64,000 nucleotides of DNA, taken from contig QPMI01000029.1 in NCBI GenBank assembly GCA_004431415.1, positions 1-64,000 on the forward strand. Reading direction: 5' to 3'. Positions 55,601 through 64,000 of this stretch are shown here, piece by piece. Positions within the stretch are counted from its first letter, which is position 1. Every line of letters begins with the position of its first letter. The DNA comes from Cyanophora paradoxa (lineage: Eukaryota > Glaucocystophyceae > Cyanophorales > Cyanophoraceae). The notes under the pieces are model-generated. The model had not been told where the DNA came from. It saw only the letters and a program-made list of their open reading frames with translations, and did not search any database. Position numbers and translations under genes: made by a program.

Positions 55601-58600
55601 CGCCGCGTTCATCATCAGGTCGGGTCGCTTTAAATTTCAATCGAGTTCCTCTTAGAAGAGAGCTTCCGCCTGCGTATTATTGCGTCCTCACATGCAGTCC
55701 GTTCCGCATCTCCTGCGCCGCGCCCCGTCTCTCCTCGCAGAAAACATATTAAGGTGTGGGACAACAGACGTTTAGACATTCAGTGCCGATCGTTCTAGAT
55801 CTGCCCGATCTGACCCCTTCTTCTCCATCTGCGCAGTCCTTTGGCAAGCATGTCAAGGTTCGCGATCTGTTTTCGAGTTGGCCGCGTCGACGTCCGCTTG
55901 GATGCTGACCAGAGGGCACATATATGTAGGACGAACGAGGCGGGATCCTTCTGAAGGTAAATTAAACCCCCTGGGCCCGTTCCCAGCTTTACGAATAAGC
56001 GCACGGGCGGCGCGTGTATACATGCATTCTCACCTTGCAATTGTTTCGCCCTTCCGCCAAACAGATCTTCCTCGATTACCTCCAGCTCGTGTCCATGGCG
56101 AAAGGTCATCCTTGAGCTTTCTTCCATTCCAAGCGCTAGCTAGCTTTCCCTGAATGGCGCATCGGTTCGGCAGCCTTTCAGATCCGCTGGCCCGCCGTGT
56201 TTACGGACATGATGTACCTGCAGACATCCATAGCCAGCCCCCTGTACGCCTCGAGCCCGCCCGCCCCCAGTTCCCTCAATTCTTGCGCCCCTTAAGCTTG
56301 CGCACCCTTGACAGGGACTCGCTCATGTCGATCGACTGTATGTTCGCGCTCAACACGCCCGCCGTCTTGCAAGTCGTGCGGCCCTTCTACGCGCAAGTCA
56401 TCGGCTGGATCTCGATCCCGCTCCTCTGCATCGTCCTCCCCACCGTCGTCCTGGTCGCCCAGCCCGCCTGGCACCGCTTCCGGTGCTGGCGCAGGGGCGT
56501 CGCGCCCGCGGACGGCGAGGTGGCGAGGACGCGCCTGCTCGCCCGCGACAACTACTTCGTCTCCGTCGTCGTGTCCCTGTACCTCGTCCATCCCCAGATC
56601 ACGCAGAAGATGTTCAAGCTCTTCTCCTGCCGCGACCTCGGCGGCGGGCGCTCGTACCTGCAGCACGACATGCAAGTCGACTGCAACACGCTCGAGTTTC
56701 GGCTCTGGCAGTGGGGCCTCGGCGCCCCAGCGATCGTTCTCTACGGTAATTATAAGAACTACATACAAATATTTCATTTGAAGCACGCACCGGAGATAAC
56801 AGTAAAACGTTAACGATATCGATCTCAGGCTTCGGCATCCCTACCGCCGCCTTCCTGGTCCTCTATAAGAATCGCCGACGGCTCGACCAACACGCCATCA
56901 AGCGCAAGTTCTCGTTCCTCTACAGGGGGTACAAGCAGAGGACATGGTACTGGGAGGTGCGCGCGCTCGAGCCTTGATCCCGCTATATGTAGCTACGCCC
57001 GCCCGCGGGCTGTGTGTGCACGCGCAAAGATCTAGACTCACCAACGGGCCGGGCCGCCCGGCCATGTCCAGAGCGTGGTGATCGTCAGGAAACTGCTCGT
57101 CGCGGTGGTCGTGTCGGTGCTGGACGGACGGCCGCAGATCCAGGGCCTCCTCGGCCTGGGCATCCTCCTCACCAGTCCGCCGCCGCCCCTTGCCTCTCGA
57201 GCGAGCGCGTCGACGTCGACGTCGCTCGCTCACCGACGGCGCCCCTGCGCAGCGCTGGTGGTGAAGCTGAAGCTGAAACCGTGGGACAGCTCGCTGCTGG
57301 AGCTGGTGGACTTCTGTGCCATCGTCGTGTCCACGGTCACGATCTACGGCGGCCTCTTCTTCTACATGCCGGAGTTCCTGAACGCTGTCGACGAGAACGT
57401 AATCACCGTGCGCCCTCTCTCTATAAATATTCTCCATCCGCCCCGACGTCGCCCGACCGATTTCTGACTCTGCCGTCGACGTCGACCGCGCGCACCAGTA
57501 CTCCCTCGTTTTCTTGAACGTGCGCCCCCGGCCCGCAATCCCCGCCCCGCCCTCCCCCCGGTTTGAATTAACGTTTGCCCTGCTTTACATTCCTGCGAAC
57601 ACTCGACGTCCTTCAAATTAAAGGCCTGCTTCATCGCGTTCTTTGTGGTCGTGTACTTTGGCGAGTGGGCGGTCAAGATCCTCGCGAGCCTCGCCGAGAA
57701 GTACCCGCGCATCGCTAACTGGCGCCACCGGCTCATCGCCCGCTACGAGTGAGCCCGGCCCCTTTAATTTAATTATATAAATTTCCCGCGTTGCTGCGCG
57801 TCGCGGCCCCGCCCGGCCCGCCCCAGCGCGCGCTGTGATGCGAGGCGGGCTTCGAACTCGCCTTCGCAGGACGCTCAAGCGGCGGTACGGGCTCGTGGAG
57901 AGGCTCGACGAGGTGCTGAGCGGGAAGAACGACGGGCTGAACATCAGCATGAAGATCCGCCGCCTCTTCAGGAACGGCACGGCAGACCTCCACCGCCTCG
58001 CCGCCGACGACCGCAACGCGGCGGTCTCCATATACCGAAAGGCCGAGGCCAGGCTCGAGGAGGAGAGGGCGAACAAGAGCCGGCTGCCCGCCCTCGCGAG
58101 CTCGAGCACGATGGGCGGGACGGAGACGCCGAACTCACTGGCCAGCCCTGGGATCTTCGCCGCCGCCGACGGCGACGGCGGCAGAGGCCTAGGCCTGGGA
58201 CTCGGCAAGGACAGCGGTGGAAGCGTACACGTGAAGGACGAGCTCGAAGGGGGGCTGGGGAAAGGAGACGGAGCGGGCGCGCAAGTACCGATCCCGAGCC
58301 ACTCGGTCGTCGACGTCTCCCCGCGCCTGTACGCCGGCGGCAGCGCCGGCGGGAGCGTTGGGGCCTCCTCGAGCGCGCAGGGCGCCGGCCGCAGCCCGGC
58401 GGATCAGGAGTCCCTCTACGAATTCGCGCCGATCGCGCCCCTTTGGGCTATGGAGCCGCCGTTCCGTGACGGCGATTCGAATTCGAATTATTCGAATTCG
58501 GAGCGCGTCCGGCGGCCGCCGCCGCCGCCCTCCCCGGCGGAGCTCGCGCTTGGCGGATCGATAGCGCCGTTCAGGTGGGAGGGTCGGGAGGGCGAGCTGC

Positions 58601-58964
58601 ACAGGACTCGGTTCGGCAGCGGGGGCGGCTGCCGCCGCTGGCGGCGCCGCCGTCGCCCGCGCCTTCGAGCTCGGCCGCGAGGCTGGCGGTCCGGTCGCGG
58701 ACCGAGCTGCTGAGGGCCGACGTCGACCGCGGGGGCGGGGGCGGGCCGGATCCGGCGGCGAAGATCGCGAGCTCCCTCACGGACCGCCTCCTTCAAGGCG
58801 CCGGGGGCTGGCCCGTCCCCGTCCCCGCCCGAGAGGAGGACGTCGCGCCCCGGGAACCATCCCGGGGGCTCCCTGGGACCATCGAGGGCGAGGGCGAGAG
58901 CGGCGCCGGCGCCAGCGATGGCGATCGCGAGCCAAGTCGCGTGCCCGAAGCGGAACACGCGTAG
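40693..58964 (+). CDS. Giant modular cell-surface protein: CUB-like, lectin-like, IPT/TIG, beta-helix, multi-pass membrane domain
   Basis: The first exon (40693-40807) encodes a signal peptide with core FSFLLGVVLCVLLSTAG. In genomic order: CUB-like beta-sandwich blocks (41000-44970), e.g. VKVYDVLSDGTEVLLST, LWTVSAPEGYIVNLG and LQIFNGVTGAVVFSEP; a concanavalin-like lectin domain (45137-45720; GFSFSLG, NDGLALVLVT); at least five IPT/TIG repeats (45914-48300; EGGNIVTIRGT, GGDLVTISGTGF); a Cys patch (48412-48500); a parallel beta-helix of Gly-Gly-Ala repeats (48660-54400; EGNAADNGGAAF); a Cys knot (54970-55300; TCSYCKLCPSGTYS); a membrane helix (ATVVIFLIAIAAFII, 55570-55620); further helices (56400-57700); and a Gly/Pro-rich tail to the stop at 58962. 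The layout resembles large GCC2/GCC3-type surface proteins of protists. Ligand unknown; several early exon joins are unverified. Confidence 0.75.
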
Positions 58965-60493
58965 AATCCAGATCCAGTCCGCCCGCGGCGCCGCCTAACT
59001 GGTCATTACTAGTTATGGCATGCGCATCCTCTCCGGCACTCGTGCCGCTAGAGCTCTTTCATTTCGGCTTTATAGTTAATTTGCGCGCCCTGTTTCCGTG
59101 TTTCCACTCCAATTGCTTTCTTGGTTCAGTATTGACATCGGACTCCGGGATCCGGAGCGGCTCGCGATCGATATCTATATATACTACGATATATAGCCTG
59201 CAGCTGCTGACATGTATATGTACAGGCATGATCATGACGACTTTTGATATTAGCTTTTCGACGCCAACCCGTCCAGCGGTAGTTAACTTGCAGAATAGTA
59301 GCGAAAGTACTCAGTGTGTGACTGTACGTGCATTAGTGTTTCTGTTGATGGCCATTGTATAATTTTTGCATTTCTTCATTCCTTTTCTTTCCATTCTAGG
59401 TCGATGTACCGTACCGGACTAATTCTATCTATCTGTATATAGCACGACACTTTCAGTTACCTAAGTGCGTGTAGGAGACCATTATAATTAGGTTATGGCC
59501 AGCAAACTCGCAGCTCGCAGCCGCGCAGAGCCCCACGAATCGCAAAGCCCATCTGTCGATAGTCGAGAGTGTAGGCTAATATTAATCATAAGATCGCCCG
59601 TGGGGGAAGCTCGAAGGCCCCAGTCTTGTTATTAATTAGAATAGCCTAGCCACGTTGCCACGTAGCCTAGCGCCTGAATTAGAATCAGAATTCGAAGCCT
59701 GTCTCTCTGGTGGGGAATCAGAATTCGAAGCGCTCGAATCGTATTGGTGACGACATCAATATAACCATACCAGTACTAGTGTCGCGGGCCGGGCGAAATA
59801 TTAATCTTGGGCGCCGGCGGCTGCCCAGCGTTGTTGCGGAAAACGGCCCTGGGCTTAAGCGCTATCCCTCCCGGAGTCAGCTGGCCTCCCGCTTTCGCTT
59901 TCCCTGGGCCTCATGATCATGATCAGCTGGCCACAGTGGCCAGGACCTGGCCTGCAGGCTGCAGCCTGCAGCTGGCATGGCCGGCCTCGGCCGGCGCGGC
60001 CATGCGGTCCATGCGGCCCTTCAAAACTTGAATCGAAGGGGGACCGGATCGCAATCGGAACAATCCGAGTGCTCCGAGTGCGGAACAATCTGTGCGCTTT
60101 GATTCGCCGCTTTTCGGATCCTCAAAACCGGAGCTCCGAGTGCGGAACAATCTGTGCGCTTTGATTCGCCGCTTTTCGGATCCTCACGTTCAAGTTCGGT
60201 AGCTTCTCCGCGAAAACAAGTCCTGATCATGAATTGAAAGCTTGACGTTTCGAACCTCCGAATCGTTCAAAGGTTTGATTTGGAGTGAATTTTTTGCTTT
60301 TTGGATAACTTTCACGTACCCCAGGTCCCCACTGCTGTTTGTTCGGAAGCCAGCCTGGGCGCCCAGGCGGCACAGCTAACTGCAGTCTGCAGCGCGAGAG
60401 CACCCGCGAAAGCGAACTAATACTATGAAACTCGGCCGTGCGCCCCCAGCGCACGGCGCAGGCCCCGGCCGCGGGCGACGGAGGCCGTTGAAA
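58965..60493. other. Intergenic between the giant gene and the subtilase; no gene seen
   Basis: AT-richer than its flanks, with tata and gaattc words. It contains a tandem duplication of about 62 bases: ctccgagtgcggaacaatct, continuing gtgcgctttgattcgccgc, at 60073-60126 and again 60135-60187. A hairpin-rich stretch of ggccnnnggcc words lies near 59930-60005. Confidence 0.6.
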
Positions 60494-63361
60494 ATGCAGA
60501 TGGCGCCCATGCGCATGCATATGCTGGCGTGCACAGCGATTCTGCTGCTGGTGCGGGCGTCGTCCGTGTCGGCGCGCGAAGTCCCGAGTGATCCGGCTGC
60601 TACGTATACGCGTACGTATACCGAAGTCGCGCGGCCGGCGCCGCGGGCCGTGCCCGCCGGCCCCCCGGCGTTCGCTACGCTGTCGAACGTGACAGAGGGC
60701 CGCTACATCGTCGTACGTGCCGCCTCGCGCTTAGCTGCAGCCCCGGATCTCCCGGAGTCCGGCGCCGGCGCCCGCGTCCTCTACAGCTAGCGCGCTGCAG
60801 CTGCAGCTGCAGCTATAGCTATAGCTGTCCAATTAATCGATCCACCCAGCGGAATTGCAAGCTCGATGAACTGACGCCAGGGGCCGCCGGGCGCCCCGCC
60901 CGGCGCGCAGCGTTTCAAGGAAGGCGCGGCTCGCCTCGCCGCGGGCCGCCGCCTCCGCCTCCGCGCCGCCGGCGCCAGCCCAGCTTCCACGAGGCGGCCC
61001 ACGTGCTGATCGGGCGGCTGCGGGAGCGCCTGCAGCGCGCGGCCCGGCGCCAGGTCCGTCGCGCGCATTGAGAGTTCCGCCGGGTCCGACGGTCCGTCCG
61101 TCCGTTCTGGCAGCTCCTCCGCCACATGGAGAGCGTCCTCGCCGTGGACCACGTCTACCACGGCGTCTTCCCGGGCTTCGTAGGCCGTAGGCCGTATTCT
61201 CCCCAATTCCCCCTCTTTCTTTCTCCTCTCTTTCAAGTTTAACATACCCACGCCCTCCGGATTCCCCTCCCCCCCTCCTCCCCCCCGCCCCCCTCAGCCT
61301 CCCCCCTCCCCAACCCCTTCAACCCCGCCCCCCCTCCCCCCCCGGCGGCTGTTCCCCTTTGGAGACCTGCCTAGCCCTCGGCAGCTGCTGCCCTCCGCCC
61401 TCGTCCCTTTCGTCTCTGCCTCTCTCGTCCTCCTCTCGTCCTTCCCCGCTCCCGCCAACCCGCCACCACCTACCCGCCCAACCCTTACCACCCCCTCCTT
61501 CTACCCCTCCTCCCCTCTCCGCCTCCCTATCTTCTTTAGCGTTTCTTCCTTTCTATCGCGGCCCATCGAAGCGCCCCCCCCCCCCCCTCGCGCCCCCCCC
61601 CCCCCCCGGCCCCCTTCCCCTCCCCGCCCGCCGCCCCCCCCCCCCCCCACCCACCCTCCCCTCTCCACTTCCCCTCTCAACGCACCCGCCGCAGAATGTC
61701 GGCGGCAGCCGCGGCGCTGGCGCGGGCGACCCGGCAGTGGAGACGATCGAGGCAGACGGGGTGGCACATCTCACCGGGTTCACCACCCAGACCAGCGGTC
61801 CGCGCTCGCGCTCGCGAATTCGAATTGCGAAGGGCCCGCCGCCCCCTATATATAGCTACAGCAGGGAGTACTGCGGCGAGGCTAGCGCTAGACCTTAGCA
61901 TCTAAACTTCAATTTAACCTTGAGGATCTACAAGCTTAAGAAAGCCCTAGATTTAGAGCCGCGGGGCCGGGCTTCTAGCTGGACCGTCGACGTCTGCAGA
62001 CGAGAGCGTGCTTAAGCTTGGCGCTGATCGGCGGGCGTGCACGTGCACGTGCGCAGCGCCGCGGGGGTGGACTTGCTCGACAGCCTCGTCGGGGACGGGA
62101 AGTTTGCGTACGAGGCCACGGGTACGTGAGAATGTTCTTTCAGCTTCTCCCCTTCCTCTGCCTCCCCAAAGCCGATATCTTCTCGTTCTGTCCTCTTTTA
62201 TCCTGCATTCGACTCCGCTCCTGTCGAATTGAATCGGGGCCCGGGCCGCAGGCTGCGGCGCGAACGTCTACCTCGTCGACTCGGTGAGCCCCTTGATATC
62301 GATCGAGCCCGGCCAGCGCCCCTTTCTGCTCACCCCCCCCCCTTCCCAGGGCATCAACTTCGACCTGTACCCCGCCCAGTTCGGGCGCAGGGCCTCCGTG
62401 GTCTTCGACAACGTGCACGGTGCGAGCTCGAGCTCGAGCGCTCCGCGTCCCAGTGGCGGCCCGGCCGCATCGCGTGCTTGACTCGGCCTGTACGTGTGTG
62501 CAGCCCAGGGGACCCTCTTTTCAAGAGGGACTGCAACGGGTGGGTCGCCTCCCCCCCCTCCCCCCCTCCCCCCCCCCTCCCCCCTCCCCATCCCGCCCCA
62601 TCCCGCCCGGACTGGACCCCTCACTCTTCCCTCCTCCTTTCCTTCCCCCGCATCCGCGTTTTCGCCCTGCGTGCTGAACCGTGTACACGTGCCAGGCCCT
62701 GACATGACCCGCGCGCGTATCGAACAGTCCGCGAGCGTTGTGGGGTCGGCCACTTACGGCGCTGCCAAGCTTGCGAAGCGTGCGCCGGCGCCACGGCCCG
62801 CTTTAATTTACTCGAAACTAACTCGTGGGAGGGTCCGACGTCGACGGTCATGGCCATGGGTCTGTATGCAGTTTTCGGGGTGCGTAACCGCTGTACATGT
62901 GCCACGCATGCGCAGTCACTGTATGAGCGCTCGAGCCCGATATCGATTGCAGGTCAAGGTCTTCGGCTGCTCTTCAGTAGCCCCCGTTTCCGGCATGATC
63001 GCTGGGGCGGATTTCGTCTTGGTGCCTACGCATCGCGCTTTCAGAGCGGATTAAAGATAACGACAACGCGCAATTTATAATTTTTAACTCTAGATCTGTC
63101 GCAGGCCAACGCACAGAAGCCGGCGGTCGCCCTTCTGCCTTCGTCACAGACGCGTCATCGAATTTGGACGCGGCCGTGAACAAGCGCGCGCTTACATATC
63201 CTGCTGTTGTCTCGCGATCGGCGTCTGATCGAAGGCGCTACGAATACCGTCCGGTCCGTGGCCGCCGCAGACTCACTGACGCCGGCATCGTAGTCGTCAC
63301 CGGCGCCGGAAACAATCGGGGCGGCGATAGCTGCAGGTTTTCCCCCGCGCGTGTTCCCTCG
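60494..63361 (+). pseudogene. Proteinase K-like subtilase (S8) with I9 propeptide; catalytic His not found
   Basis: In-frame ATGs at 60494, 60500, 60509, 60515 and 60521 precede a signal core (MLACTAILLLVRASSVSA). Propeptide I9 pieces follow: EGRYIV (ends 60712), PSFHEAAHVLIGRLRERL (to 61051), VLAVDHVYHGVFPGF (61114-61179) and NVGGSRGAGAGDPAVETIEAD (61695-61777). Catalytic domain: GCGANVYLVDSGINFDLYP (Asp; 62252-62283 plus 62350), DPLFKRDCNG (62504-62539), SVVGSATYGAAK (near 62750), VKVFGCSSVAPVSGMIAGAD (62953-63021) and AGIVVVTGAGNN (63271-63361; oxyanion Asn). The HGTH motif expected right after DCNG is absent, and the frame changes between the Asp exon and the DCNG exon. The Ser region lies outside the window or is lost. 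It would be a secreted protease if intact. Confidence 0.7.
61260..61690. repeat. Very C-rich intron of the subtilase gene
   Basis: Over 400 bases of C/T-rich DNA with several runs of 10 or more C (61277-61660), between the I9 exon ending 61179 and the exon at 61695. No coding signal is visible. Confidence 0.6.
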
Positions 63362-64000
63362 GTGCGTGCTCTAGAAAACCCGCCGGGTCTAGGCCTCCGG
63401 TACCGGGTTTGGGCATATTTTCCCTCGATCGTGCACACTGTGACACACACGCGCGATCGACGCGATCGATCGGCGCGGGCGGGGCGCCGCTCGCCCTCGA
63501 AGAGGGAGACGAGAGGAGAGGAGGCCGGGCAAGAGGAGGCCGGGCAAGAGGAATGTTTTTTTGCAAAAGTGGACGTCGCATTGATACACCACGGCACATG
63601 TATCAATGTTCTACGTGACGTGCCCTTCCGACCGGTCAGCTATCTAGCCGAAGGTGCTAGCTAGGTGCCGGCCATGGGTCGCTCAATATGGGAGGTTCGC
63701 CTGAGTGGGGGAGCCATGGTTTTCGGTGATAGCCGTAACCAGACCCGCGCGCCCACCCTTGATCAACTCCTCCATCCCTCATGAGCCCTGGAAGTGAAAT
63801 GTCTCGCAGTCCGCCGCCTCCTTGCCGCCGCTCCGCCACCCCTCCTCCTCCTCACTCTGCCTCCTCCCTCCTCCTCACCTGCGCCCCAGGACCCCGATTA
63901 ATCGGTGTCCCGTTTTGTCGAGGTGAAGAAGGTGGTAGGAGGAAGATATGAGGAAGGAGAGGGAGTGGGCGGAGGCAGCGGTAGGGGGTGGGCAGCGGAT
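63362..64000. other. Right edge; no gene recognised
   Basis: The subtilase exon ends at a gtgcgt donor, but no further S8 exon could be identified. A short direct repeat (gaggccgggcaaga) occurs twice at about 63521-63551. The last 200 bases are CT- then GA-rich. Confidence 0.45.

Noticed and set aside
1-64000. tRNA or rRNA genes
   Set aside because: I scanned for T-loop (GGTTCGAATCC-like) and conserved rRNA words on both strands and found nothing convincing.

Overview
This is nuclear DNA from a GC-rich, intron-rich eukaryote. Genes are split into many short exons. Introns have GT-AG ends and long C-rich pyrimidine tracts. Donors are mostly GTGCGC or GTACCC rather than GTRAGT. A fragment of the plastid photosystem II gene psbC sits in one intron (about 725-876), so the lineage is or was photosynthetic. 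A microalga is the best guess, but I cannot fix the phylum from the sequence.

1-13 kb is a compact, very GC-rich gene block. A multi-exon single-pass membrane protein gene enters from the left edge and ends at 8151. A Par14/PIN4-type parvulin prolyl isomerase lies on the minus strand (8257-9553), and all eight exons can be chained in phase. Divergent from it is a membrane-anchored ACP5-type metallophosphatase (about 9879-12967), whose 15 recognisable exons also chain in phase.

13-38.7 kb is a repeat-rich zone built on a tandem segmental duplication. Unit 1 (about 12.65-35.05 kb) and unit 2 (about 35.07-37.37 kb) both start inside the phosphatase's antepenultimate exon. Both run through the shared 5' exons of a beta/gamma-crystallin-like gene. 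Unit 2 leaves a three-exon phosphatase pseudogene and joins to the complete 3' half of the crystallin-like gene (to 38745). Unit 1 is bloated by insertions. These are a small A-tailed retroposon with a 9-bp target duplication, two near-adjacent copies of a terminal-inverted-repeat (TIR) DNA element with perfect 8-bp target duplications, and a 13.4-kb DIRS/Ngaro-like retroelement with 169-bp direct repeats. The retroelement is itself split by an 8.5-kb LINE flanked by an 18-bp repeat.

40.7-59 kb holds one giant plus-strand gene. It has a signal peptide, CUB-like beta-sandwich modules, a lectin-like domain, IPT/TIG repeats, a long glycine-rich beta-helix, a Cys-rich knot, a multi-pass membrane region and a low-complexity cytosolic tail. 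This is the layout of a large cell-surface protein.

60.4-63.4 kb carries a proteinase K-like subtilase with signal peptide and I9 propeptide. Its catalytic-His segment cannot be found and its frame breaks, so it is probably degenerate or misassembled. The C-terminal catalytic-Ser region is not visible before the window ends. There is no operon logic here; genes are listed individually, and functional links between them are not evident.
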